From NCBI GenBank assembly GCA_036274595.1, contig DASUFL010000043.1, positions 9,568-73,567 on the forward strand: a stretch of DNA of 64,000 bases. The letters are read 5' to 3'. A model generated the notes under the pieces. It saw nothing but the letters and a program-made list of their open reading frames with translations, did no database searches and was not told the DNA's origin. This document shows, piece by piece, positions 17,536-27,141 of the stretch. Both the position numbers and the translations under genes were made by a program. The DNA is from WS-9 sp036274595. Its GTDB lineage: Bacteria; Eisenbacteria; RBG-16-71-46; SZUA-252. Position 1 is the first letter of the stretch. Each line of letters begins with the position of its first letter.

Positions 17536-18932
17536 GCCCGCGCATCGGCGCCGCGGAGATCGATTTCCACCAGGGGCAGCCGCGCGTCTACACGGTTCAC
17601 GAGATCGCGCAGGCGATCAATCTGACGCTGGCGGATCACGGCGTCGTCTCCGTGCAGGGCGAGATCTCCAGTTTCAGGCGCCAGTCCAGCGGGCACATCT
17701 ACTTCGAGCTGAAGGACGACAATGCCCGCCTTCGCGTCTCCTGGTTCCGGAACCGCATTCGCCAGTCCATCGACGGACTCGCGGACGGCGTCCAGGTCCA
17801 GGTCGACGGCAGGCTCGAGTTCTACGCGACGGGGGGCACGGTGTCCCTCATCGCGGACCGCGTATCGCCCGTGGGGCTCGGCGCGCTCCAGGCCCGCTTC
17901 GACGCGCTCAAGCGCGCGCTCGAGGCCGACGGACTCTTCCGCCAGGAGCGGAAGCGGCCGCTGCCTCGATATCCCAATCGGGTCGGCATCGTGACGTCCC
18001 CTTCCGGCGCCGCCGTTCGCGACATGCTCCGGATCCTCCGTCAGCGCGCCCCGTACGTCCGCGTGGTCGTGGCGCCGAGCGCGGTCCAGGGGGCGGGAGC
18101 CGCGTTCGAGATCGCGGCCGCGATCGCGCTCCTGAATGACTGGGGGAAGGTGGATGTGATCATTGCCGGACGGGGCGGCGGGTCGATCGAGGATCTCTGG
18201 GCGTTCAACGAGGAAGCCGTCGTCCGAGCGATCGCGGGATCGCGCATTCCGGTGATCTCGGCCGTGGGACACGAGACCGACGTCACGCTCGCAGATCTGG
18301 TCGCCGACCTCCGCGCGGCAACGCCGACGCACGCGGCCCAGGTCGTCGCTCCGAGCCGCGAGGACGTCTGTGCGGCCCTCGACCGGGTCGCGAAGCACGC
18401 GCGGGACCGCCTCGGGCGCGAGCTGCGCGAGGCGAGGGCGCATCTCGCGGGCATCCGCAATCACCACGCGCTCCGCGAGCCCGGTCACATGATCCGGAAC
18501 AATCGCCGGCGTGTCGACGAGCTCACGGACTGTCTCGGGCGCGCTCTCGGCGACTGGGTCCTGAAGCGCCGCCGCCGCGTCGATCAGCAGACGGGCGTGC
18601 TCCGCGCCCATACACCGACCCGAACGCTCGAGCGGTCACGCGAGCGCCTCACCGGGCTCGCGGATCGCGTGCGGCGCTCGACGCTGGCTCAGGTCCAGCG
18701 GGACCGGACCGCCGTATCGGGAGCCGGCCGGCTCCTCGCTTCCTACGATCACCGCGGCGTGCTCCGGCGCGGCTACGCGCTCGTCTGGAACCCCGACCGG
18801 AAGCTCATCGCGCGCGGAGGCGCGCTCCGGCCCGGAGACGACGTCCTGGTCGAGTTCGCGGACGCCAAGGCCGAGGCCAGGATCGCGAGGGTGGATCGAA
18901 AGCCCGAGTCCCCAGAAGGAGGTGCTTCATGA
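17532..18932 (+). CDS. xseA: Exodeoxyribonuclease VII large subunit
   Basis: Catalytic subunit of the ATP-independent single-strand exonuclease VII. The 466 residues begin with an OB-fold DNA-binding domain (VYTVHEIAQAINLTL, GEISSFRRQSSGHIYFELKD) and continue with the xseA core, including RGGGSIEDLWAFNEE and GHETDVTLADLVAD, then a long helical region that binds XseB. ATGA overlap with folD, and with xseB downstream. Confidence 0.95.
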   Translation: MSPRIGAAEIDFHQGQPRVYTVHEIAQAINLTLADHGVVSVQGEISSFRRQSSGHIYFELKDDNARLRVSWFRNRIRQSIDGLADGVQVQVDGRLEFYATGGTVSLIADRVSPVGLGALQARFDALKRALEADGLFRQERKRPLPRYPNRVGIVTSPSGAAVRDMLRILRQRAPYVRVVVAPSAVQGAGAAFEIAAAIALLNDWGKVDVIIAGRGGGSIEDLWAFNEEAVVRAIAGSRIPVISAVGHETDVTLADLVADLRAATPTHAAQVVAPSREDVCAALDRVAKHARDRLGRELREARAHLAGIRNHHALREPGHMIRNNRRRVDELTDCLGRALGDWVLKRRRRVDQQTGVLRAHTPTRTLERSRERLTGLADRVRRSTLAQVQRDRTAVSGAGRLLASYDHRGVLRRGYALVWNPDRKLIARGGALRPGDDVLVEFADAKAEARIARVDRKPESPEGGAS

Positions 18933-19228
18933 CGCCCAAAGCCAACGCACCGGCGCCGGACGATGCCGGCGCGATCACGTTCGAGCAGATGATGGGGCGG
19001 CTCCAGGACCTCGTCGACAAGCTCGAGGAAGGGCAGCTGAGCCTCGACGAATCGATCCGCTCGTTCGAGGAAGGGATGGCGCTGGTGAAGAAGTGCACCG
19101 AGGTGCTCGATCGGGCCGAGGAGCGGATCCAGAAGCTCACGCGGGATTCGTCGGGACGACCGATGACGAGCCCGCTCGACGGGGGCGAGGACGAGGCGGG
19201 AACGGGTGGCGACGAGCTCCCGTTTTGA
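18929..19228 (+). CDS. xseB: Exodeoxyribonuclease VII small subunit
   Basis: A 99-residue protein with the family core TFEQMMGRLQDLVDKLEEG followed by LSLDESIRSFEEGMAL. Several copies wrap the XseA helices. ATGA overlap with xseA, preceded by AGGAGG. The acidic, Gly-rich tail of about 25 residues overlaps the ispA start by 23 bp. Confidence 0.95.
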   Translation: MTPKANAPAPDDAGAITFEQMMGRLQDLVDKLEEGQLSLDESIRSFEEGMALVKKCTEVLDRAEERIQKLTRDSSGRPMTSPLDGGEDEAGTGGDELPF

Positions 19229-20102
19229 GCGATACCTCGAGCGCGCCCGGCCCAAGATCGAGGCCGCGCTCGACCGGCTCCTTCCGTCCGCGTCCCGCGA
19301 GCCGAAGACGCTCCACCGCGCGATGCGCTACAGCGTGTTCGCGGGGGGGAAGCGCCTTCGCCCCGCGCTCTGCCTGCTCGCCTGCGAGTCCATCTCGGGC
19401 AAGAGCGCGCCCGCGCTCCCCGCGGCCGCTGCGCTCGAGATGATCCACACCTTCAGCCTGATCCATGACGATCTGCCGGGCATGGATGACGACGATCTCC
19501 GCCGCGGCCGTCCGACCAACCACAAGGTCTTCGGCGAGGGCATGGCGATCCTGGCGGGAGACGCCCTCCTCTCGCTCGCGTTCGAGACGCTCTCCCGGTC
19601 CCGGAATCTGAAGCGCGGCGCCAATCCGTGCGCGCTCCTCGAGACGGTCTGCATGGCGACGGGGCCGGAGGGAATGATCGGGGGCCAGGCCATGGACCTC
19701 CTCTTCGAGGGACGCCAGGTGCCGCTCCGGAGCGTCTATGCCATGCACCGGCGCAAGACAGGCGCTCTGCTCCACGGCTCGCTCAGGCTCGGCGCCCAGA
19801 TCGGCGGCGCGAGCGCCGCGGAGCTCCGCGCCTTTCGGGCGTTCGGGGAGCGCGTCGGACTGGCGTTCCAGATCGGGGACGATCTCCTCAACGTTCGGTC
19901 CACGCGAAAAGAGCTCGGCAAGGCCACCGGCTCGGACCGCGCGCGCGGCAAGGCGACGGTGCCGGGGCGCGTGGGCCCGGAGCGCGCCGAGCGCGAGGCC
20001 GCCCGGCTCCTCCGCGAAGCCGCCGCCATCGCGCCCAAGCTCGGGCGCCGGCCGGAGGAGTTCGTCTCGATGACCGAGTTCCTGCTTCACAGGACTCACT
20101 AG
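19206..20102 (+). CDS. ispA: Polyprenyl (farnesyl/geranylgeranyl) diphosphate synthase
   Basis: Condenses isopentenyl diphosphate with allylic diphosphates; 298 residues, as in IspA. The first Asp-rich motif is DDLPGMDDDDLRRGRPTNHK. The second reads GDDLLNVRS: its usual final Asp is Asn here, a tolerated but uncommon variant. GGKRLRPAL marks the isopentenyl-diphosphate site. GTG start inside xseB, the same xseB-ispA-dxs order found in many bacteria, so precursor supply (dxs) and chain synthesis are co-expressed. Confidence 0.93.
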   Translation: MATSSRFERYLERARPKIEAALDRLLPSASREPKTLHRAMRYSVFAGGKRLRPALCLLACESISGKSAPALPAAAALEMIHTFSLIHDDLPGMDDDDLRRGRPTNHKVFGEGMAILAGDALLSLAFETLSRSRNLKRGANPCALLETVCMATGPEGMIGGQAMDLLFEGRQVPLRSVYAMHRRKTGALLHGSLRLGAQIGGASAAELRAFRAFGERVGLAFQIGDDLLNVRSTRKELGKATGSDRARGKATVPGRVGPERAEREAARLLREAAAIAPKLGRRPEEFVSMTEFLLHRTH

Positions 20103-20103
20103 C

Positions 20104-20550
20104 ATGCCGATCTCGTCCAGTCCGCTCGTCCACGCCCTCGCCTGCGGGCTCCTGGTGCAGCTGAGCAAGGTGTTGACCTTCCTCCTGCGAGAGAAGAAAA
20201 TCAACGTGCGGCGCCTCGTGGAGACGGGCGGCATGCCGAGCTCCCACGCGGCATCGGTGTGCGCGCTCAGCACTTGCGTGGGACTCCGCGAAGGGATCGG
20301 GTCGGTCCTGTTCCAGGTCGTCCTCTTCTTCAGCCTGATCGTCATGTACGATGCGGCCGGGCTGCGACGCGCCGCGGGGCGTCAGGCCACCCTCTTGAAT
20401 CGAATTCTGCACGAGCACATACAGCTTCCGGGACCGCCCCACGAACGCCTTCGCGAGCTTCTGGGGCACACGCCCATCGAGGTCCTGGTCGGGGCCGTGA
20501 TCGGCATCCTGTTCTCGCTCGCCATCTACCGTTCTCCGGGAGGCATGTGA
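20104..20550 (+). CDS. Divergent PAP2 family membrane protein (DUF212, YuiD-like)
   Basis: A 148-residue membrane protein with about four hydrophobic segments. It carries the DUF212 pattern: KVLTFLLREKKINVRRLVETGGMPSSHAA (here split over residues 23-50) with the GGMPSSH phosphatase-like signature, MYDAAGLRRAAGRQA, and LLGHTPIEVLVGAVIGI near the end. The family is a distant relative of PAP2 phosphatases; acid phosphatase activity is assumed, not proven. Between ispA and dxs it may act on a prenyl diphosphate, which is inference from context. Confidence 0.85.
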   Translation: MPISSSPLVHALACGLLVQLSKVLTFLLREKKINVRRLVETGGMPSSHAASVCALSTCVGLREGIGSVLFQVVLFFSLIVMYDAAGLRRAAGRQATLLNRILHEHIQLPGPPHERLRELLGHTPIEVLVGAVIGILFSLAIYRSPGGM

Positions 20551-22478
20551 GCACCGACTACCTGTCCCAAGTTCACGGTCCGGACGACCTGAAGCGGCTC
20601 CCGACCGACGCGCTCCCCGCGCTCGCGGCCGAGATGCGGGAGCGCATCATCCAGGTCGTGTCGCGCACCGGCGGGCACCTGGCGCCAAGCCTCGGCACCG
20701 TCGAGCTGACGATCGCGCTCCACTACGTCTACGACACCCCCCGCGACGTGCTGATCTGGGACGTGGGGCATCAAGCGTACGGGCACAAGATCCTGACCGG
20801 GCGGAACGAGCGCTTCGACACGCTCCGTCAGGAGGCGGGCCTCTCCGGCTTCCCGCGCCGCGTCGAGAGCGAATTCGACCCCTTCGGCACCGCGCACGCC
20901 TCGACGTCGATCTCCGCCGCGCTCGGATTCGCCTGCGCGCGCGACCTGCGCGGCGACAAGAACCGCGTGATCGCCGTGGTCGGCGACGGCGCACTCACGG
21001 GCGGCCTCGCCTACGAAGGGCTGAACCAGGCCGGCGTGCTGGGGAGCGACATCCTCGTCGTGCTGAACGACAACTCCATGTCCATCTCGCCCAACGTCGG
21101 CGCGATCGCGCGCTACCTGACGCGGCTCTCGTCGTCGCCCACGTACCGCCGGTTCGAGAGCGACGTCTGGGATCTCCTCGGCAAGCTCCCGGCGGGACGG
21201 AAGGCACGCCGGCTCGTCGGGCGGGTCAAGGAAGGCATGAAGAACCTCATGGTCCCGAACATCCTGTTCGAGGAGCTGGGGTTCAAGTACTACGGCCCGG
21301 TGGATGGCCACGATCTGGGCGAGCTGGTCGAGCTCCTGCGCCAGCTCAAGGACGTGAAGGGCCCGGTGCTCCTCCACGCGCTCACGCGGAAGGGGAAGGG
21401 CTACAAGTACTCGGAGGACGATTCGCGCAAGTTCCACGGCGTCGCTTCGTTCGACAAGCTGACCGGTGCGAGCGCGAAGAAGGCAGGCGGCAGCGCACCG
21501 ACGTACATGGAAATCTATGGCCAGACGATGATCGACCTCGCGAGCGCCGACCGCTCCATCGTGGCGATCACGGCCGCCATGACCGACGGCACCGGGCTCG
21601 CCAAGTACGCGACCACCTTGCCCGCCCAGTTCCACGACGTGGGCATCGCCGAGCAGCACGGCACCTGCTTCGCGGCTGGGCTCGCCGCCGCGGGCATGAA
21701 GCCCTTCGTCACCATCTACTCGACGTTCCTCCAGCGCGCGTACGACCAGATCGTGCACGACGTGATCGTCCAGAACCTCCCGGTCCGCTTCGCGCTCGAC
21801 CGGGCGGGCTTCGTGGGCGAGGACGGCGCGACGCACCACGGGCTCTTCGACATCGCGTATCTGCGCTGCCTTCCGAACATGGTCCTGATGGCCCCGAAGG
21901 ACGAGAACGAGCTACGACACATGCTCGCGACCATGGCGAGCTACTCCGCCGGACCCATCGCCGTGCGCTACCCGCGCGGCAGCGGTCCCGGCGCCGTGCT
22001 CGATTCCAAGCTCACACCGCTGCCCATCGGTGAAGGGGAGCTCCTCCGGAACGGAGGCGATCTTCTCCTCGTCGCGTACGGGACGATGGTTCCGGCCGCG
22101 GAGAAGGCCGCGCAGCTCCTCGAGGCCCGCGGGATCAAGGCCGCGATCATCAACGCCCGCTTCGCCAAGCCGCTCGACGAGCGGTTGATCCTCGAGTGGG
22201 CGCGTCGCGTGCCGCGCGTCGCCACGCTCGAGGAAGGCGCGCTCGCCGGAGGCTTCGGCGACGCGGTTCTCGAATTCCTCACCACCCAGGGCATCGAAGG
22301 TCTGCGCCTCCGCCGGTTTGGCGTGTCCGACCGGCTCTACGACCACGCGACCCGCGACGCGCTCCTTCGCGCCGCCGGACTCGACGCCGAGACGCTCGCC
22401 GCGGAGCTGGAACAGTTCGCTCGCGGCGACTCCCGATCCACACCGGAACCCATCGCCCCCGCCGTCACGCGCGCATGA
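20547..22478 (+). CDS. dxs: 1-Deoxy-D-xylulose-5-phosphate synthase
   Basis: First enzyme of the MEP isoprenoid pathway: pyruvate plus glyceraldehyde 3-phosphate to DXP, thiamine-diphosphate dependent. The 643 residues show DVGHQAYGHKILTGR, the ThDP motif GDGALTGGLAYEGLNQAG...LNDNSMS, DVGIAEQH in the transketolase pyrimidine domain and a C-terminal transketolase domain. GTG start at 20547 overlaps the previous stop (GTGA). Confidence 0.96.
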   Translation: MSTDYLSQVHGPDDLKRLPTDALPALAAEMRERIIQVVSRTGGHLAPSLGTVELTIALHYVYDTPRDVLIWDVGHQAYGHKILTGRNERFDTLRQEAGLSGFPRRVESEFDPFGTAHASTSISAALGFACARDLRGDKNRVIAVVGDGALTGGLAYEGLNQAGVLGSDILVVLNDNSMSISPNVGAIARYLTRLSSSPTYRRFESDVWDLLGKLPAGRKARRLVGRVKEGMKNLMVPNILFEELGFKYYGPVDGHDLGELVELLRQLKDVKGPVLLHALTRKGKGYKYSEDDSRKFHGVASFDKLTGASAKKAGGSAPTYMEIYGQTMIDLASADRSIVAITAAMTDGTGLAKYATTLPAQFHDVGIAEQHGTCFAAGLAAAGMKPFVTIYSTFLQRAYDQIVHDVIVQNLPVRFALDRAGFVGEDGATHHGLFDIAYLRCLPNMVLMAPKDENELRHMLATMASYSAGPIAVRYPRGSGPGAVLDSKLTPLPIGEGELLRNGGDLLLVAYGTMVPAAEKAAQLLEARGIKAAIINARFAKPLDERLILEWARRVPRVATLEEGALAGGFGDAVLEFLTTQGIEGLRLRRFGVSDRLYDHATRDALLRAAGLDAETLAAELEQFARGDSRSTPEPIAPAVTRA

Positions 22479-23353
22479 CCCGCCCGCCCCGCCACGTGGG
22501 GATCTTTGGGAATCGGGACAAGGCGGAGGTGCGCGCGCTCGTGCCCGCGCTCGCGCGGTGGATCCAGAAGAAGGGGATCAAGGTCTCCGCGGAGTCGGGA
22601 GTGACGCGGGGGCGCGGCCTCTCCCTCGCGTCGCTCGTGAAGAAGGTCGACGTCCTCCTCGTGCTCGGCGGGGACGGCACGATGCTCCATGCCGCACGTG
22701 CGGCTTCCCAGGCGGGCGTGCCGATCTTCGGGATCAACATGGGCGGGCTCGGCTTCCTCACCGAGACGAGCGACGACGAGATCTACCCGGCCCTCGAGCG
22801 GCTGTTCCGGGGAGACGTGCACACGGAGCGGCGCCTCATGGTGGAAGCACGCGTGAAGTCGCGGAGCGGCCGCACATGGTCCGGGGTGGGGTTGAACGAC
22901 GCCGTGATCCACGCTCGGGACCGGTCGCGCGTCGTGGCCATCGACGTGCGCGTGGGGCCGACGCCGATCGGAACGCTGGTCGCGGATGGACTCATCGTCG
23001 CGACCCCCACCGGCTCGACCGCGTACTCGCTCTCGGCGGGAGGGCCCATCGTCGGGCCCACCATCGAAGCGCTCATCGCCACGCCGATCAGCCCGCACAC
23101 GTTCGCCTTCCGCCCCTTGCTGGTCCCCGTGGGGGAGACGGTGGTCGCGCGCGTGCGAGCGGGACACGCTCCCGCCGCGGTCACGGTCGACGGCCAGCAG
23201 TCGCGGCCGCTCTCGTTCGATGACGAGGTGACCTTCCGCCGCGCGAAGGCGCACGTCGACCTCCTCGTGCTCGAGCGTGGCACGTTCTACGAAGTGCTCC
23301 GGACCAAGCTCGCCTGGGCGGAGCTCCCGCGCACCCGCGCGGCGCGGAGGTGA
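22475..23353 (+). CDS. nadK: NAD kinase
   Basis: Phosphorylates NAD to NADP using ATP or polyphosphate. The 292 residues contain the GGDGTMLHAAR motif, NMGGLGFLTE, the NDAVIH segment and the PTGSTAYSLSAGGPI signature. ATGA overlap with dxs. nadK next to recN is a common order, and NADPH is used by the isoprenoid pathway of the preceding genes. Confidence 0.96.
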   Translation: MTRPPRHVGIFGNRDKAEVRALVPALARWIQKKGIKVSAESGVTRGRGLSLASLVKKVDVLLVLGGDGTMLHAARAASQAGVPIFGINMGGLGFLTETSDDEIYPALERLFRGDVHTERRLMVEARVKSRSGRTWSGVGLNDAVIHARDRSRVVAIDVRVGPTPIGTLVADGLIVATPTGSTAYSLSAGGPIVGPTIEALIATPISPHTFAFRPLLVPVGETVVARVRAGHAPAAVTVDGQQSRPLSFDDEVTFRRAKAHVDLLVLERGTFYEVLRTKLAWAELPRTRAARR

Positions 23354-23357
23354 CCGG

Positions 23358-25082
23358 GTGCTCTCCTGGCTCTCCATCCAGGGGCTCGCCCTCGTCGACT
23401 CCGTCGAGCTCGCGCTCGATCCCGGCCTCAACATCCTGACCGGCGAGACCGGGGCGGGGAAATCGCTCGTCCTGGGATCGATCGGGCTCCTGCTCGGGGA
23501 GCGCGCCGATGCCACCTGGCTGCGCGCGGGCGAGACGCGCGGATCCGTCGAGGCCGTGTTCGACCTCGGCGGCAGGCCCGATCTCCTCGAGTCCCTGGCC
23601 GAGCTGGGATGGGAGACCGAGGAGGGCCGGCTCCTCCTGCGCCGTGAGATCCAGGCCGAAGGCAAAGGGCGGGCGTTCGTGAACGGTCGCGCCGCGCTCC
23701 TCGCGCAGCTCAAAGCGATCGGCGACCGGCTCGTCGACCTGCACGGACAGCACGAGCACCAGCAGCTCCTCGATCCCGCGCGTCAGACCGACTTCTTCGA
23801 CGGCTGGGCCGGGCTCCTCGGTGAGCGCCGAGCGCTGGAAGAGGAGCGCGCGGCGATCGTCGAGGAGCGCGCCACCCTGCGCGCCGCGCGCGAGCGGTGG
23901 GAGCGGGAGCGCGAGGCCGAGGGGACCGATCGCGAGGACTTCGAGGAGCTCGAGCGGGCGGCGCTCGATCCGGACGAGGAACAGAGGCTGAAGGAAGACC
24001 GGGAGCGGCTCGTGCATCGCGAGCGGCTCCTCCGCGCGCTCAGCGAGGCGCGCCGCGCGGCCGCGGACGACGAGGAGGGCGCGCTCGCCGCGGTTGGGCG
24101 GGCCGTCCGCGCCCTTCGCGGGGCGGCGGCGCTCGACGCCGCGATCCACGACGTGGCGTCCGAGGCGGAGCGGCTCCAGGGCGAGCTCGCGGAGCTGGGG
24201 AGCCGCCTGGAGCGCGAGGAGGAGCGCCTGGTCGACGGCGTTTTCGATCCCGAGGCGATCGAGGCGCGGCTCGACCTCATCCACCGCCTGAAGCGGCGCC
24301 ACCGGACCGACCTGCCGGGCCTCGTGGCGCTCCGGGAGGAGCTCCGGGCCAAGGTGCGCTCGTTCGATCCCTCCGGGCGCGAGCTCGACAAGGCGGAGCG
24401 CTCGCACGACGAGCGGCTGCAGGCGTTCGAGCGGAGGCTCGACGCGCTCCTCGCGCATCGGAGCGATCGCTACGCCGCGTTCGAGTCGGATGTCGGGGCG
24501 AGGCTCAGGAAGCTCGGCTTCAACCGCTCCGCGCTTCGGGTGCGCCCCGCGGACTCGGGGCGTGCGGTCGTTGACCCCGCGCCGATCCCGCACCTAGAAT
24601 TCGCGTTCCAGCCGAACCCCGGCGAAGGGGAGCGACCCCTTCGCAAGATCGCGTCGGGCGGGGAGCTATCCCGGGTCATGCTCGCCCTGAAGTCGCTCAT
24701 GGCGGAGCGCGACCAGGTCGCGGTTCTTGTCTTCGACGAGGTGGATCAGGGGATCGGGGGCGCGGTGGGCGAGGAGGTGGGGCGTCTGCTCGAAGCCCTC
24801 GGGCAGCGCCGGCAGGTGCTCTGCATCACGCACCTTCCGCTCATCGCGGCCCACGGCGCGCGCCACTTCGAGGTGGCCAAGTCGGTCCAGGCCAAGCGCA
24901 CCCGCGTTTCGGTGCGGGCGCTCGAGCCCAAGGAGCGCGTGGAGGAGCTGGCCCGCCTCCTCGCCGGAGATCGCGCCACCGAAACCACACGGACCCAAGC
25001 ACGGGAGCTCCTCGTGGCCGCCGCGCAGGGCGGCCGGGAGACCAGGAAGGAGCCGCGGCGCGCCGCGGCACGACGAGCATGA
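23358..25082 (+). CDS. recN: DNA repair ATPase RecN
   Basis: SMC-like ATPase acting in double-strand break repair; 574 residues. Walker A GETGAGKS is near residue 32, a long coiled coil fills the middle (about 150-370), the ABC signature ASGGELSRVMLALK and Walker B VLVFDEVDQGIGG follow, then the His-switch CITHLPLIAAHG. GTG start behind a full GGAGGTGA Shine-Dalgarno, 4 nt after nadK. Overlaps trpE by ATGA, an unusual partner for recN. Confidence 0.96.
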   Translation: MLSWLSIQGLALVDSVELALDPGLNILTGETGAGKSLVLGSIGLLLGERADATWLRAGETRGSVEAVFDLGGRPDLLESLAELGWETEEGRLLLRREIQAEGKGRAFVNGRAALLAQLKAIGDRLVDLHGQHEHQQLLDPARQTDFFDGWAGLLGERRALEEERAAIVEERATLRAARERWEREREAEGTDREDFEELERAALDPDEEQRLKEDRERLVHRERLLRALSEARRAAADDEEGALAAVGRAVRALRGAAALDAAIHDVASEAERLQGELAELGSRLEREEERLVDGVFDPEAIEARLDLIHRLKRRHRTDLPGLVALREELRAKVRSFDPSGRELDKAERSHDERLQAFERRLDALLAHRSDRYAAFESDVGARLRKLGFNRSALRVRPADSGRAVVDPAPIPHLEFAFQPNPGEGERPLRKIASGGELSRVMLALKSLMAERDQVAVLVFDEVDQGIGGAVGEEVGRLLEALGQRRQVLCITHLPLIAAHGARHFEVAKSVQAKRTRVSVRALEPKERVEELARLLAGDRATETTRTQARELLVAAAQGGRETRKEPRRAAARRA

Positions 25083-26554
25083 TCCGTCCCAGCCTCGACG
25101 ACTACCGGCGCCTCGCGCGCGACCACAACCTGATCCCGGTCACGCGCGAGATCCTCGCCGACTTCGACACGCCCGTCTCCGCGTTCGTGAAGCTGAACCG
25201 CGGCGACGCGTCGTTCCTGCTCGAGAGCCTCGAGGGGGGCGAGACCTGGGGACGCTATTCCATCCTCGGCTTCCGCCCCTCGGTGGAGTTCCGCTCCAGC
25301 GGCACCAAGGTCGAGATCCGGCGCGGCGAGCGCACCGAGCGGACGGAGCGCGAGGATCCGCTCGGCGCGCTTCAGGAGCTGATCGCGGAATTCCGCGCCG
25401 CCCCCGTTCCGGATCTCCCTCCGTTCAGCGGAGGCGCGGTCGGGATGGTCGGCTACGACTACGTGCGCTTCCTCGAGCGGCTGCCGTCCCGGCTGACCGC
25501 GGACCGCGACGTTCCCGACCTCCAGTTCGTCTTCCCGGACGTCGTGCTCGTGTTCGACAACTTCCGCCACCGGCTTCAAGTCGTCGTCAACAGCCGTCCC
25601 GGCTCGGCGCCCGACCGCGCGTACTCCGAAGCGGGCGCCGTGATCGAGGAGATGATCGCCCGGCTCGCGGCCCCGATGCCGAGCCCGGCCCCGGGACCCC
25701 ATCCGAACGGCGACGTGCGCTTCCGGAGCACGATGGGGGAGGATGCCTACAAGAAGGCGGTCGTGAAGGCCAAGGAGCACATTCGCGCGGGGGACGTGGT
25801 CCAGGTCGTCCTGGCGCATCACCTCGAGGCGGACGTCCCGGTGGCGCCGCTCGACGTCTACCGCGCCCTGCGCGTGCTCAATCCGTCGCCCTACATGTTC
25901 TACCTGCGCTTCGCCGACCGCTCCGTCGCTGGATCGTCGCCGGAGATCCTGGTCCGGGTCCACGGGGACCGCGTCACGCTCCGTCCGATCGCGGGCACGC
26001 GTCGCCGGGGAGCCACGCGGGGCGAGGACGCGGCGCTCGAGCATGAGCTCAAGGAAAGCGAGAAGGATCGAGCGGAACATGTCATGCTGGTTGATCTTGG
26101 GCGGAACGATGTCGGGCGGATCGCGGCCATCGGATCGGTCCGGACGACCGAGTTCCTGACGCTCGAACGCTACTCGCACGTGATGCACCTGGTGAGCCAC
26201 GTGGAAGGGCGCCTTCGAAACGGCCTCGGAGCGTTCGACGTGCTCCGGGCCTGTTTCCCGGCGGGCACCGTCAGCGGGGCGCCGAAGAAGCGCGCCATGG
26301 AGATCATCGAGTCGCTCGAGACCACCCGCCGCGGCGCGTACGCCGGCGCGATGGGGTACATCGACTTCCAGGGGAACGCCGACTTCTGCATCACCATCCG
26401 CACCGCGATCATCGATGGCGGCCGGGTCCGGTGCGGTGTCGGCGCCGGCATCGTGGCGGATTCCGATCCCGACGAGGAGTGGGCGGAGACCTGCAACAAG
26501 GCGAAGGCGGTGGAGGAGGCGGTCCGCCTCGCCGCACGGGGACTCGAAACATGA
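25079..26554 (+). CDS. trpE: Anthranilate synthase component I
   Basis: Converts chorismate to anthranilate with ammonia from TrpG. The 491 residues begin with the tryptophan-feedback region SFLLESLEGGE, and the chorismate-binding domain shows RIAGTRRRG-like RPIAGTRRRG, DLGRNDVGRIA, and TVSGAPKKRAMEIIE. First gene of the trp cluster; the ATG overlaps the recN stop, so no leader peptide or attenuator can lie directly upstream. Confidence 0.96.
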   Translation: MIRPSLDDYRRLARDHNLIPVTREILADFDTPVSAFVKLNRGDASFLLESLEGGETWGRYSILGFRPSVEFRSSGTKVEIRRGERTERTEREDPLGALQELIAEFRAAPVPDLPPFSGGAVGMVGYDYVRFLERLPSRLTADRDVPDLQFVFPDVVLVFDNFRHRLQVVVNSRPGSAPDRAYSEAGAVIEEMIARLAAPMPSPAPGPHPNGDVRFRSTMGEDAYKKAVVKAKEHIRAGDVVQVVLAHHLEADVPVAPLDVYRALRVLNPSPYMFYLRFADRSVAGSSPEILVRVHGDRVTLRPIAGTRRRGATRGEDAALEHELKESEKDRAEHVMLVDLGRNDVGRIAAIGSVRTTEFLTLERYSHVMHLVSHVEGRLRNGLGAFDVLRACFPAGTVSGAPKKRAMEIIESLETTRRGAYAGAMGYIDFQGNADFCITIRTAIIDGGRVRCGVGAGIVADSDPDEEWAETCNKAKAVEEAVRLAARGLET

Positions 26555-27141
26555 TCCTGATGATCGACAACTACGATTCCTTCACCTGGAACCTCGTCCA
26601 GTACCTGGGCGAGCTCGGCGACACGCCCGTCGTGAAGCGGAACGATGCGATCACGCCGGACGAGATCGCGGCCATGAAGCCGCGCGCGATCGTGATCTCC
26701 CCGGGCCCGGGACGGCCCGACGATGCGGGAGTGAGCAAGGACGTGATCCGGCGCTTCTCCGGATCGGTTCCCATCCTCGGCGTCTGCCTCGGCCACCAGT
26801 GCATCGGCGAGGTGTTCGGCGGGCGCGTGGTGCAAGCCGAGCGACTCGTGCACGGGAAGACGTCCGCCATCATCCACACAGGGCGCGGGCTCTTCCTCGA
26901 CGTCGACAATCCCTTCCAGGCGACCCGCTACCATTCGCTCATCGTCGCGCGCGAGGGGCTTCCGGACGCGCTCCAGGTCATGGCCTGGACACCGGAGAAC
27001 GAGATCATGGCCCTCCGCCATCGCGAGCACGAGACCTGGGGCGTCCAGTTCCATCCCGAGTCGATCCTGACGACGTCGGGGAAGGACATCCTCCGAAACT
27101 TCCTCCTCAGCCTGCCCGCGCCAGCCACAGCGGCACGATGA
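26551..27141 (+). CDS. trpG: Anthranilate synthase component II (glutamine amidotransferase)
   Basis: A 196-residue class I amidotransferase: catalytic Cys in GVCLGHQCIGE, His and Glu in VQFHPESI. Begins MILMIDNYDSFTWNL, as usual. Supplies ammonia to TrpE; in many genomes the same protein also serves p-aminobenzoate synthase. ATGA overlaps at both ends. Confidence 0.96.
   Translation: MILMIDNYDSFTWNLVQYLGELGDTPVVKRNDAITPDEIAAMKPRAIVISPGPGRPDDAGVSKDVIRRFSGSVPILGVCLGHQCIGEVFGGRVVQAERLVHGKTSAIIHTGRGLFLDVDNPFQATRYHSLIVAREGLPDALQVMAWTPENEIMALRHREHETWGVQFHPESILTTSGKDILRNFLLSLPAPATAAR

Noticed and set aside
25030..25078. trp attenuator or leader peptide before trpE
   Set aside because: trpE starts inside the recN stop codon; there is no intergenic space and no Trp-rich short frame.
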